From NCBI GenBank assembly GCA_028710565.1, contig JAQTTV010000010.1, positions 1-64,000 on the forward strand: a stretch of DNA of 64,000 bases, given 5' to 3'. The notes beneath the pieces were generated by a model. The model saw nothing but the letters and a program-made list of their open reading frames with translations. It was not told the origin of the DNA and did not search any database. The first letter of the stretch is position 1, and the number at the start of each line of letters is the position of its first letter. This document shows, piece by piece, positions 7,966 to 16,280 of this stretch. Both the position numbers and the translations under genes were made by a program. The DNA is from Gallionella sp. (GTDB lineage: Bacteria > Pseudomonadota > Gammaproteobacteria > Burkholderiales > Gallionellaceae).

Positions 7966-8808
7966 TCATTTCATCCGCGCAATCAAAGCGTTGAGTTGCT
8001 CGGAATTTTTGTAGCTAATCACCAACTTACCCGCACCTTTGCGGGTGGATTTAATGGTGACGGCGACACCGAGTTGTTCAGCGAGGGCGGTTTGCAGGCG
8101 TTCCGTGTCGGGATTGGGTTCGGGTTTGACAGGTGCGGCTTCATTTTTCAACAAGCGTTGCACCAATTGTTCAGCGGCGCGCACGGTGAGTTTTTCAGCC
8201 ACAATTTGCTCGGCGGCAGCGAGTTGCATCTCGACTTCCAGGCCCAATAAAGCGCGGGCGTGTCCCATATCCAACTTGTTTTCCAACAACAAAGTTTGCA
8301 CAGGTTCAATGAGTTTGAGCAAGCGCAACAGATTGCTGGCGGTACTGCGCGACCGTCCGACAGCATCGGCAGCGGTTTGGTGGGTCATGGCAAATTCGTC
8401 TATCAGCCGTTGCAAGCCCGCCGCTTCTTCCAGCGGATTGAGGTTTTCGCGTTGAATGTTTTCAATTAACGCCATCGCCAATGCGACATTGTCCGCCACG
8501 CTGCGCACCAGCACAGGCACTTGCGCCAAGCCCGCCAGTTTTGCTGCTCGCCAACGCCGTTCGCCCGCGATGATTTCGTAATCGCCACCCAACAAAGGAC
8601 GCACCAAAATCGGCTGCATAATGCCCTGCGATTTGATCGAAGCCGCCAAACTTTCCAGCGCGTCCGAGTCCATAAACGAGCGCGGTTGATATTTGCCAGG
8701 CTTCAATACCGCGATATTGACCTCGCGCAATACGTCTTCCTTCTCGCTGGTGCTGCCTGCCAATAGCGCGTCCAATCCGCGCCCTAAGCCTTTGTTTAAT
8801 TTAGCCAT
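7966..8808 (-). CDS. parB: Chromosome-partitioning protein ParB
   Basis: 280 residues. Opens with GLGRGLDALLAG, the usual ParB N-terminus. The nuclease-like CTP-binding ParB domain follows with PGKYQPR, ERRWRA and ALIENIQRENLNPLEEA, then a helix-turn-helix (TAADAVGRSRSTASNLLRLLKL) and a C-terminal dimerisation segment. Binds parS sites and works with ParA. It begins 9 bp after the stop of the caspase-like gene, not directly after parA as is usual. No parS sequence was identified with confidence in the window. Confidence 0.93.
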   Translation of the reverse strand: MAKLNKGLGRGLDALLAGSTSEKEDVLREVNIAVLKPGKYQPRSFMDSDALESLAASIKSQGIMQPILVRPLLGGDYEIIAGERRWRAAKLAGLAQVPVLVRSVADNVALAMALIENIQRENLNPLEEAAGLQRLIDEFAMTHQTAADAVGRSRSTASNLLRLLKLIEPVQTLLLENKLDMGHARALLGLEVEMQLAAAEQIVAEKLTVRAAEQLVQRLLKNEAAPVKPEPNPDTERLQTALAEQLGVAVTIKSTRKGAGKLVISYKNSEQLNALIARMK

Positions 8809-8817
8809 GACTGCTTT

Positions 8818-9384
8818 CTAAAAACAAACCATAGGGTGTTGTTTAACGTGCTTTTGATTCATATTTTTCATAAAAGCGGTTTGACTTTGAAAGTATTCAA
8901 AATCTTCTAGGGTAAATTTTTTTGTGGAGTGTTGTTGCATTACGGTGAGCAAAATTGACTCATGCAAAAAACAAAATCGGTCTTTCATTAGATGCCGATA
9001 AGCGAACAAAAAATCTGCATTAAAAAAACTTTTCAATTCTTTACACAAATCATCATTTTTACCCATCAAACAGGAGGAGAAAATAATTGTTTTACCATGA
9101 TTTTTTTCTGGAAAAACCCCGTTAATTTCCTTATCAAAAACGTCACCGTTTGAAAGACGAAAACCCTCTTCGTTGCCATGTCCCGAAAAAATAATTACAT
9201 TTTCTTTGATTTTTTTCGAGAAAAAATACTCTAGATCAGCAAGAGAATGAATTCTCTCATAAGCAAAGTCCCAGCCAGCTGACTTGCAAAAAGGTCTCCA
9301 GAAATCTGCTGAGTTTCTACTTGCAGTGTCTTTGATATTGCTGCTATTTAACACCGTGTCAAACACCCGAACGCCCGTAATCAT
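8818..9384 (-). CDS. Small caspase-like (C14/CHAT-type) protein
   Basis: 188 residues from the ATG at 9384, which has a GGGAG site 8 nt upstream; the frame extends to a TTG at 9399. I see an alternating strand-helix pattern with the two motifs of the caspase fold. One is a hydrophobic strand ending in SGHG (His69); the other is a hydrophobic strand ending in SSCLMG (Cys105), followed by LCKELKSFFNADFLFAYR. A His-Cys dyad spaced this way after two beta strands fits caspase/CHAT-type peptidases, though no match could be run. No signal peptide or membrane segment. The gene is A+T-rich compared with parA and parB, lies between them, and ends 9 bp before the parB start. Substrate and role are unknown. 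Confidence 0.55.
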   Translation of the reverse strand: MITGVRVFDTVLNSSNIKDTASRNSADFWRPFCKSAGWDFAYERIHSLADLEYFFSKKIKENVIIFSGHGNEEGFRLSNGDVFDKEINGVFPEKNHGKTIIFSSCLMGKNDDLCKELKSFFNADFLFAYRHLMKDRFCFLHESILLTVMQQHSTKKFTLEDFEYFQSQTAFMKNMNQKHVKQHPMVCF

Positions 9385-9417
9385 AAAAATTACTCCCAAA
9401 AATTAAAGTCCATTTCG

Positions 9418-9633
9418 CTAAATTACTTTAGTTGCCAAAAGTTGGCGGTATCGTGCCTCATCGTTGCGCAGCCCTTCGCTAATGTACGATTTCAACAGCG
9501 TTTGGTATCCTGAAAACCCCTTGTGCGGCGCGATTTCCTTCATGGAATCCACTACATCCACGGGGATGCGCAAGGTGATGGAAGTCATGGGACGGTCTTT
9601 TTGTAATCGGGTTTTTAAACGATCAGTAAGCAT
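9418..9633 (-). CDS. Ribbon-helix-helix (CopG/BrnA-like) DNA-binding protein
   Basis: 71 residues from the ATG at 9633, which has an AAGGA site; the earlier ATG at 9657 has none. The segment SITLRIPVDVVDSMKEIA followed by GFSGYQTLLKSYISEGL has the strand-helix-helix pattern and GYQTLL signature of BrnA/CopG antitoxins. No BrnT-like toxin is adjacent; the next gene is the caspase-like protein 33 bp downstream on the same strand. That leaves open whether the pair acts together (regulator plus effector). Probably a repressor of its own promoter. Confidence 0.65.
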   Translation of the reverse strand: MLTDRLKTRLQKDRPMTSITLRIPVDVVDSMKEIAPHKGFSGYQTLLKSYISEGLRNDEARYRQLLATKVI

Positions 9634-9692
9634 AATGTAATTCCTTGTTAATCCCATTTGGATGCGTGAAATCTATGTCAATACATTTACAC

Positions 9693-9800
9693 CATTCCCT
9701 CCCCCTAGCAGGGGGAGGGTTAGGGTGGGGGTTGAAATCGTCGCACGAATGCAAACTTTCAACCCCCATCCCAGCCTTCCCCCTGCTAGGGGGAAGGAGC
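9693..9800. repeat. Long palindromic repeat element, copy A
   Basis: About 108 bp with long GC-rich arms that are near-mirror images: CCCTCCCCCTAGCAGGGGGA at one end and its counterpart CCCCCTGCTAGGGGGAAGG at the other. A divergent centre of about 25 bp separates them. The copy at 36498-36603 is the same element in the opposite orientation, with nearly identical arms and a different centre. It separates the ribbon-helix-helix gene from parA. No coding content. Confidence 0.85.
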
Positions 9801-9912
9801 AGGTTCTTTATAATTTTAATTACAAATCATTATGTTAGAGTTAATCAATCCAAATATGTGCATTCTCAAAAATACACCATAAATTGTGTAGATACCTATT
9901 TTCCCCTTCTCG

Positions 9913-10674
9913 TTATCCCTTATTCAACATCTCCCCCGCCAACGCCAAATACGCTTGCGTGCCTTTGGAATGTTTGTCGTGATACAGCACGGGTACGCCG
10001 TAGCTGGGGGCTTCGGCGAGGCGGACGTTGCGGGGGATGACGGTGCGATATACTTTGCTGCCGAAGTGTTCTTGCAATTGCGCGGAAACTTGTTGCGCCA
10101 AGGAGTTGCGCGGGTCAAACATGGTGCGCAGTAGCCCTTCAATTTCCAATACGGGGTTGAGGCGTTCGCGTACTTTGCGAATGGTGTTGACCAAATCGCT
10201 CAAGCCTTCTAGCGCGTAGTATTCGCACTGCATTGGGATCATCACGGTGCGCGCCGCACAGAGTCCATTTAACGTCAGCAAGTTAAGCGCGGGCGGGCAG
10301 TCAATTAACACATAGTCGTATTCAGCTTCAACCACTGCCAAAGCGTTGCGCAAACGCATTTCACGCGCATCAACATCCACCAGTTCAATTTCCGCCCCTG
10401 CCAATTCGCGGTTGGCAGGCAATACATCGTATTTGCCCGTTTCACAGCGTTGGCGCGCTTCTGCGACTGTGGCTTCATCCAGCAACACGTCATACACGCT
10501 GGTTTTAAGCTCGCGTTTTTCGATGCCCGACCCCATGGTGGCATTGCCTTGCGGGTCTAAATCTACCAGTAAAACGCGCTGTTTGGCGGCAGCAAGACTG
10601 GCGGCAAGGTTGACCGTGGTAGTGGTTTTACCCACCCCACCTTTTTGATTGGTAATCGCGAGAATTTTGATCAT
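9913..10674 (-). CDS. parA: Chromosome-partitioning ATPase ParA (Soj)
   Basis: 253 residues. The deviant Walker A motif KGGVGKTTTTVNLAASLA is at about 11-28; VLLVDLDPQGNAT (Walker A') and YDVLIDCPPALNLLTLN-like Walker B follow. The start at 10674 is chosen because ILAITNQKGGVGKT is the normal family N-terminus. The open frame extends to 10815 but that extension translates a repeat element. Drives segregation of ParB-parS complexes. Downstream of rsmG on the same strand, as in most proteobacteria, but parB is displaced by two small genes and a repeat. Confidence 0.93.
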   Translation of the reverse strand: MIKILAITNQKGGVGKTTTTVNLAASLAAAKQRVLLVDLDPQGNATMGSGIEKRELKTSVYDVLLDEATVAEARQRCETGKYDVLPANRELAGAEIELVDVDAREMRLRNALAVVEAEYDYVLIDCPPALNLLTLNGLCAARTVMIPMQCEYYALEGLSDLVNTIRKVRERLNPVLEIEGLLRTMFDPRNSLAQQVSAQLQEHFGSKVYRTVIPRNVRLAEAPSYGVPVLYHDKHSKGTQAYLALAGEMLNKG

Positions 10675-10729
10675 AAATAATTTTGTCCAATTGGGAAATG
10701 CACAATATGTCGAACTGCATGTACTTTTG

Positions 10730-10833
10730 CGCTCCCCTCGCCCATTTATGGGAGAGGGGAGAGGGAGTACACCCGAAAAATCAGAAACCGCCCTCTCCCT
10801 AACCCTCTCCCGCATACGGGCGAGGGAGTTTGT
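10730..10833. repeat. Palindromic CCCTCTCCC-type repeat between rsmG and parA
   Basis: Contains a GGGAGAGGGGAGAGGG block, a divergent centre, and a CCCTCTCCCTAACCCTCTCC block, so the whole region can fold on itself. It resembles the repeat found in frame inside bioH (47504-47602), which also carries CCCTCTCCCA/GTGGGAGAGG arms. It accounts for the artificial N-terminal extension of the parA frame. Confidence 0.75.
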
Positions 10834-10857
10834 GAACTACGTTTAGTATGTGTCGGG

Positions 10858-11490
10858 TTAAATCCTGGTCTGCGGAGTGGCTATCACCAAACTGCGTGCC
10901 GCATCTATCGTTGGCACATGCAAAGTGTGTATTTTATCAATCGTGCAATCAGCGGGGAGATTACCCAGCTCGTTTTCGGCGTGACCTTTCATCGCCGCCC
11001 AATGGCCGTTATCCGCCAACAAATGCCGTGAGCAACGTAAAAAATCGCCCAACTCGGTAAAGGCGCGGGAAATGATGCCATCAAACGGCTGGGCAGGTTG
11101 GAAATCTTCCACGCGGGCGCAATGCACGTGTGCATTTTTCAAGCCCAGTTGAATAATCGCCTGCTGCACAAAGCTGGTCTTTTTGCTATTGCTGTCCAAT
11201 AAGGTAATCGACCAATCGGGGCGAACAATCGCCAACACCACCCCAGGTAGTCCCGCGCCGCAACCCACATCTAACCACCGCCCTGCCCATAAATGCGGCA
11301 AGACCGCAAGGCTATCCAGCAGATGATGGCTGACCATTTCTTTGGGATCACGAATGGCAGTGAGGTTATAAACCTTATTCCACTTGTGCAATAGATCTAA
11401 GTAAGTCAACAACTTAGCTTGCTGTTCCGCACTGATGTCTAACTGAAGTTCAGCGATACCATGCTGTAAAGTGGGTGCGAGAGGGTGCAT
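10858..11490 (-). CDS. rsmG: 16S rRNA (guanine-N7)-methyltransferase RsmG (GidB)
   Basis: 210 residues from the ATG at 11490, which matches the family start; the frame to 11664 is a spurious extension. Shows NLTAIRDPKEMVSHHLLDSL, the SAM motif WLDVGCGAGLPGVVLAI and VTRAF-like ISRAFTELGDFL. Methylates G527 (E. coli numbering) of 16S rRNA. It precedes parA on the same strand, the standard rsmG-parA-parB arrangement; mnmG is not in the window. Confidence 0.93.
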   Translation of the reverse strand: MHPLAPTLQHGIAELQLDISAEQQAKLLTYLDLLHKWNKVYNLTAIRDPKEMVSHHLLDSLAVLPHLWAGRWLDVGCGAGLPGVVLAIVRPDWSITLLDSNSKKTSFVQQAIIQLGLKNAHVHCARVEDFQPAQPFDGIISRAFTELGDFLRCSRHLLADNGHWAAMKGHAENELGNLPADCTIDKIHTLHVPTIDAARSLVIATPQTRI

Positions 11491-11567
11491 ATTCGTATTT
11501 TCAATAAGTGTCCGTTGGTTTCCGCCTGAAATAACGCATACGTTCAAGTGCGGAAAGTCGCTTGGGG

Positions 11568-11891
11568 CTACGCAATCAACTCGCGTAGCACTTCTGGGTG
11601 CTTTTCGGCGACGCGTAGCAAAGTTCTGGCTGCGCCTGAGGGTTGCCGCCGCCCTTGTTCCCACTCTTGCAATGTCCGCACCGAAACACCCAACAGTCCC
11701 GCAAATTGAGATTGTGATAATTGGGACATTACGCGAGCTTGCGCGATGGGTGATTCGATGACTCGCCCCGTGCGACTTGCCACGCCTCCCTGCTCAAGCT
11801 GCCGACTCTGAGCGGGGTGAATGAACGCCGACAATCCAGTACCTCGCGGGGCATCGTGTGCTAACAATTCTGTTTCAGATAGTTTTGGCAT
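11568..11891 (-). CDS. XRE-family helix-turn-helix regulator, NadS/HigA-like orphan antitoxin
   Basis: 107 residues. The C-terminal half is a classic HTH: RVMSQLSQSQFAGLLGVSVR followed by TLQEWEQGRRQPSGAARTLLRVAEKHPEVL. That pattern is characteristic of antitoxins of the NadS/HigA-2 group. Their RelE/HigB-like toxin is normally encoded immediately upstream, but nothing recognisable as one is found at 11892-12120 on either strand, so the toxin appears lost. Could alternatively be a stand-alone regulator. Confidence 0.7.
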   Translation of the reverse strand: MPKLSETELLAHDAPRGTGLSAFIHPAQSRQLEQGGVASRTGRVIESPIAQARVMSQLSQSQFAGLLGVSVRTLQEWEQGRRQPSGAARTLLRVAEKHPEVLRELIA

Positions 11892-12131
11892 AATCGGTCA
11901 TTTTCCTTAGCGTATTTCAGGTTGAAACGCCGATGCGTTCGGTAACAGAGCGGCTAAAAAGAGCATTCGACATCAGGTACAGCGAGCAATTATACGTCTT
12001 AGACGTAATTGTTGGGCAGCGATTTTGTGCGTCAATGTTGCGTGCCGTTAAGTCGTTAAAAATGTTCGCAAACAACTGACATTCCTGTGCCTGACGAGTA
12101 TCCAAGATCATGATCGTTTGCCAAGTGACGT

Positions 12132-12161
12132 AAAAAAACCACGGGATACCGTGGTTTTTTT
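12132..12161. terminator. Rho-independent terminator (bidirectional)
   Basis: Perfect stem AAAAAACCACGG / CCGTGGTTTTTT with a GATA loop and T-runs in both directions. It lies 16 bp past the stop of the pentapeptide-repeat gene and fits as its terminator. Confidence 0.9.
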
Positions 12162-12176
12162 CGCGTTTAAGTCAGG

Positions 12177-13271
12177 TTAGTGAGTCTTTGGTTTGGCTTT
12201 CTTTTTCGCCTTGGGTTGAACAGGCGCAGGGTTGACTGGCGCGGCAACTGGTTCAGTCACCGCCTTAACAGGTTCAGAGACAACGATTGGAGGTTCAACG
12301 GGCTTGGCTTCAGGTGGCAAGCAACTGCTGTTATTGGTCATGCCATCAGGCATCACGGTATGACAGAAAGTGGCACCTGTCAGCGTCGCGCCAGTTAAAT
12401 TGGCACCACTCAGATCCGCATCGGACAAATCGGCATTGAGTAAGCTGGCACCCGTTAAATTGGCACGCTCCAATCGTGCACCGCGCAGCACGCTTTTGTT
12501 CAAATTAGCATCCGTCAAGTTGGCTTGCGATAAATTGGCTCTATCCAAGTTTGCCCGTGCTAAATTGGCTTCGGTGAGGTTTGCTTTGGACAGATTGACG
12601 CGGAACAGGTTAGCTGAAGCGAGATTCGCCATGTAAAGCTGCGCCGCACTCCATTCAGCTGAGGCAAGATTCGCTTCTGCCAAAGCCGCATTAGCACACA
12701 CGGTTTGTGGCTTAATTTCGCAACCGTTGATGACCAGACCTTGTGGTTTTGTGGTCGAATTTGCAACGGTATCGACTTTGGGTTTCTCAATAGGGCAGCC
12801 CGCATTATTGATAATGCCATCGCTCATGGTGGTGCGGCAAAGCGTTGCACCAAAGAACTTGACCCCGCTGATGCGTGCGCCTGCAAAATTGACATCAGTC
12901 AAGTTGGCATTGGAAAAATTAGTACCCTCTAGGCGCGCGTCGTTTAGATTGGCTCCCGTGAGATTAGCCCCACTCAAGTCAGCGTAGAATAAGTTGGCAC
13001 TGGTCAAATTTGCGCCCGTCAGATTGGTCTCGACCAGCTTGGACTGGTAAAAGTTAGTGCTCACCAGTTTAGCTTTGGAAAGATCCGATTTGGAGAAGTT
13101 GCTATTGTGCAAGTCCGTACCACTGTAATCCGCACCCGATAGGGATTTTCCGACCATTTCGGCTTTCAGACACAGCGAGTTTTGACGCGGTGTACAATCG
13201 CCCCACGCCCACACATTTGCACCACTCAGTAAAGCGACTGCTGCGACACTCCAGACTAAAGATTTCTTCAC
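12177..13271 (-). CDS. Secreted pentapeptide-repeat protein
   Basis: 364 residues from a GTG at 13271, chosen because it gives a clean signal peptide (VKKSLVWSVAAVALLSGANV, cleavage near WAWG) and a GGGAGA site at the right distance; an ATG at 13316 lacks both. Two long blocks of A(D/N)LxxA pentapeptide repeats predict two right-handed quadrilateral beta helices. Each block ends in a similar cysteine-containing module (LCRTTMSDGIINNAGC and FCHTVMPDGMTNNSSC), so the gene probably arose by internal duplication. The tail is rich in Pro, Val and Lys. Likely periplasmic or surface-exposed; function unknown. Confidence 0.85.
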   Translation of the reverse strand: MKKSLVWSVAAVALLSGANVWAWGDCTPRQNSLCLKAEMVGKSLSGADYSGTDLHNSNFSKSDLSKAKLVSTNFYQSKLVETNLTGANLTSANLFYADLSGANLTGANLNDARLEGTNFSNANLTDVNFAGARISGVKFFGATLCRTTMSDGIINNAGCPIEKPKVDTVANSTTKPQGLVINGCEIKPQTVCANAALAEANLASAEWSAAQLYMANLASANLFRVNLSKANLTEANLARANLDRANLSQANLTDANLNKSVLRGARLERANLTGASLLNADLSDADLSGANLTGATLTGATFCHTVMPDGMTNNSSCLPPEAKPVEPPIVVSEPVKAVTEPVAAPVNPAPVQPKAKKKAKPKTH

Positions 13272-13470
13272 TACCGTTCTCCCGTGTTGTTCAAACAAAA
13301 TGCACTTGTCATTCAAGTGCAGTGCCGCTCAGATGTGCCAAGGCAGAAAAAGTTCCATCAGCCAAGGTGTGAGGCGGGACAGTATGAAGATCAATCATGT
13401 CTGGCTGATTTTGTTAAACTAAACCGTCTGGCGAGTGACGTGCCTATTTTTGATGAGAGGAACAGAGGCT

Positions 13471-16203
13471 ATGCGATACAGCGAATGGAATAAGCAAGTG
13501 AGGTTTTCGGTGGTGATATGCGGCTTGCTGTTCACCACGACGGTGTTTTCAACTCCGTTGCCCAAAGGAGTCACCCAAGTCACCGAGGCGGAAGGTATAC
13601 ACGAGTATCGTTTAAGCAATGGTTTGAAAGTATTGTTGCTACCCGATGCCGCCAAGCCCACGGTCACCGTGAATATCACTTATTTTGTGGGTTCGCGCCA
13701 TGAAAATTATGGGGAATCTGGCATGGCACATTTGCTGGAACATCTCGTATTCAAAGGCACGAAGCGTTTCCCAAATATCACCCAAGAATTCAGTCGTCGC
13801 GGCATGAGTATGAATGGCACGACTTCGTTAGATCGCACCAATTATTTTGAAACATTCCAAGCCAGCAACGAGAATCTGAAATGGGCTTTGGAAATGGAAG
13901 CCAGTCGCATGGTGAACTCCTTTATCGCAAAAAAAGACTTAGATTCTGAAATGACCGTGGTGCGCAATGAGTTTGAGCGTGGCGAAAACTCGCCGTTTGG
14001 CGTGCTGTTCAAGCGGATGCAAAGCGTGGCGTTTGATTGGCATAATTATGGCAATTCGACCATCGGCAATCGCAGCGACATTGAGAATGTCAAAATTGGC
14101 AATTTGCAGGCGTTTTACCATCGCTACTATCAACCCGACAATGCGGCGTTGGTGGTGGCAGGTAAGTTTGACGAAGCAAAAACTTTGCAATGGATTAGTC
14201 AGTCTTTTGGGCCAATTGCCAAACCTAAGCGCACCCTACCTGAGTTCTGGACCACGGAGCCTACCCAAGACGGCGAGCGTAGTTTTCTGGTTCGTCGCAC
14301 AGGCGATGTTCAAATTGTGTTAGTGGCGTACAAGTCACCCAGTGTGCTGCATGGGGACAATGCCGCTTTGGCGTTTGCCAACGATATTTTGACGGATACA
14401 CCCAATGGCCGATTACATAAATTACTGGTGGAATCGGGCAAAGCTACCAGCGTGTTTGGTACGTCATCCGAAGGTTTTGCACCTGGCTTGCAAGTCATTG
14501 GGGTTGAAATCAAAAAGGGAGAAGCGGTTGAACCCGTGCGTGACCTGCTGATCGCGGGGATTGAAGACTTTGCTAAAACCCCACCCACCCCCGCCGAAAT
14601 GGAGCGGGAGTACCGCAGCTACGCCAATTATTTTGAGAAAGTGATGAATAATCCGCAGAGATTGGCGATTGGTCTATCTGAATCTTTGGCATCGGGGGAT
14701 TGGCGGTTATTTTTGAATAATCGCACGCGCACCTCCAACGTGACAGCGGAGCAAGTGGCGGCCGTTGCCGCGCGCTATTTCAAACGCGACAACCGCACGG
14801 TGGGCGTTTTTATGCCTGAAGATGCGCCGCAACGTGCGGAAATTCCAGCTGCACCGAGTAGCGAGGAAGTGTTGCGTGACTTTAAACCTCAGGCGGCCAT
14901 CGCCGCAGGGGAGAATTTTGACCCCGCGCCCGCCAACATCAATGCACGGACACAGCAAACTCACATCGGCGGAATTAAGCTAGCCCTGCTGCCTAAAAAG
15001 AATCGTGGCGAAACCGTGAATGTGGCCTTTACCCTGCACTGGGGAAATGAAAAAACACTGTTCGGACAATCGGCTGCGGCGGGTTTTGCAGGGGCGATGC
15101 TCACGCGTGGCACCCAACAATTTAGCCGTCAACAGCTGGCGGACGAGTTTGAACGCTTAAAAATTTCGGGAGGGATTTTTGGTTTTGAAACGACCAAACC
15201 GAATCTGGTTGCGGCGTTGAAGTTGATGGCGAGCGTGCTTAAAACGCCGACTTTCCCTGAAAGTGAGTTTGAGCAATTGCGTAAGCAATCACTCACGGAC
15301 ATTGAGTCCAGTCGCAAGGATCCTGACACCTTGGCTTCCGAAGCACTGGAACAGCACTTCAATCATTATCCTAAAGGCGATTGGCGTGCCAACAAAACCA
15401 CGGATGAACAACTGGCTGAAATCAAAGCGATTACCCTCAAAGAAGTGAAAGATTTTTACACGCAATTTTATGGTGCGTCGCAAGGTGAGCTGGCGATTGT
15501 CGGGGATTTTGATCCTGCTGAAGTCCGTCAAACGGTGGGCGAAATCTATGCCGACTGGCAAAGTGGTCAGCCTTACACTCGCTTGCCCATGCGCAACTTT
15601 GAGGTTGAACCCGTGCGTCAACTGATTGATACACCCGATAAGGAAAACGGCACATTTATCGCCCAAATGAATCTGGATAGACGCGATGATGATGCCGATT
15701 ATCCCGCGCTGATGGTGGCGAATTATTTATTTGGCGGTGGCGCAGGATTGGATTCACGTTTGATGCAGCGTGTGCGCCAAAAAGAGGGCTTATCTTATGG
15801 GATAGGTTCATCGCTGAGTATCGGTTCGATAGACCGTGCCGCCTCGTTTGGTATTCAAGCCATCGCCGCACCGCAAAATATGCTGAAAGTTGAAGCCGCC
15901 GTCAAAAGCGAACTGGAACGCGCCATTAAAGATGGCTTTACCGCCGCCGAAGTATCGGGAGCAAAATCAGGTATTTTGCAAAAACGGCAGCAAGGGCGCA
16001 CCCGTGATGGCGGACTTGCGGGCAGCTGGCGTGGTTATTTGTTCTTAAACCGTACGTTTGATTGGGATCAAGCAATAGATGACAAAATTCGCGCACTCAC
16101 TGTGGAACAAGTCAACGAAGCCTTCCGCCGTGCGATTGTTCCCAGCCAACTGAGCATCGTCATGGCGTTCGATCAAGCCAAGGCTAAGGCTGCAAGCAAG
16201 TAA
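13471..16203 (+). CDS. M16-family zinc metalloprotease (pitrilysin/PqqL-like)
   Basis: 910 residues from the ATG at 13471 (GAGG upstream; an earlier in-frame GTG at 13435 is less likely). A signal peptide (VVICGLLFTTTVFS) leads into an N-terminal M16 domain with the inverted zinc motif HLLEH at about 87-91 and a downstream glutamate region (EMTVVRNEFERGENSP). A second, inactive-type M16 domain starts near residue 500 (ALLPKKNRGETVNVAFTLHWG). Periplasmic peptidase of the two-domain, two-repeat type; substrate unknown. Confidence 0.88.
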   Translation: MRYSEWNKQVRFSVVICGLLFTTTVFSTPLPKGVTQVTEAEGIHEYRLSNGLKVLLLPDAAKPTVTVNITYFVGSRHENYGESGMAHLLEHLVFKGTKRFPNITQEFSRRGMSMNGTTSLDRTNYFETFQASNENLKWALEMEASRMVNSFIAKKDLDSEMTVVRNEFERGENSPFGVLFKRMQSVAFDWHNYGNSTIGNRSDIENVKIGNLQAFYHRYYQPDNAALVVAGKFDEAKTLQWISQSFGPIAKPKRTLPEFWTTEPTQDGERSFLVRRTGDVQIVLVAYKSPSVLHGDNAALAFANDILTDTPNGRLHKLLVESGKATSVFGTSSEGFAPGLQVIGVEIKKGEAVEPVRDLLIAGIEDFAKTPPTPAEMEREYRSYANYFEKVMNNPQRLAIGLSESLASGDWRLFLNNRTRTSNVTAEQVAAVAARYFKRDNRTVGVFMPEDAPQRAEIPAAPSSEEVLRDFKPQAAIAAGENFDPAPANINARTQQTHIGGIKLALLPKKNRGETVNVAFTLHWGNEKTLFGQSAAAGFAGAMLTRGTQQFSRQQLADEFERLKISGGIFGFETTKPNLVAALKLMASVLKTPTFPESEFEQLRKQSLTDIESSRKDPDTLASEALEQHFNHYPKGDWRANKTTDEQLAEIKAITLKEVKDFYTQFYGASQGELAIVGDFDPAEVRQTVGEIYADWQSGQPYTRLPMRNFEVEPVRQLIDTPDKENGTFIAQMNLDRRDDDADYPALMVANYLFGGGAGLDSRLMQRVRQKEGLSYGIGSSLSIGSIDRAASFGIQAIAAPQNMLKVEAAVKSELERAIKDGFTAAEVSGAKSGILQKRQQGRTRDGGLAGSWRGYLFLNRTFDWDQAIDDKIRALTVEQVNEAFRRAIVPSQLSIVMAFDQAKAKAASK

Positions 16204-16224
16204 TTTTGGCTTGGTATCTCTCAC

Positions 16225-16258
16225 ACACGCACGCACGGTTTGGTCGTGCGTGTTGCAT
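16225..16258 (+). terminator. Possible hairpin terminator
   Basis: ACACGCACG and CGTGCGTGT form a 9-bp stem just after the M16 protease stop. Only a weak T-rich tail (TTGCATTT) follows, so termination is plausible but not certain. Confidence 0.4.
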
Positions 16259-16280
16259 TTAATTCATAGGTATTGGTAGG

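Noticed and set aside
10675-10815. N-terminal extension of parA by 47 codons
   Set aside because: It translates the palindromic repeat; the ATG at 10674 gives the normal family start.
11491-11664. N-terminal extension of rsmG by 58 codons
   Set aside because: Sequence is unlike RsmG and overlaps the antitoxin-like gene; the ATG at 11490 gives the family start.
11917-12111. 64-codon frame upstream of the antitoxin-like gene
   Set aside because: No recognised family, no ribosome-binding site and odd composition; kept only as a possible toxin remnant under findings.
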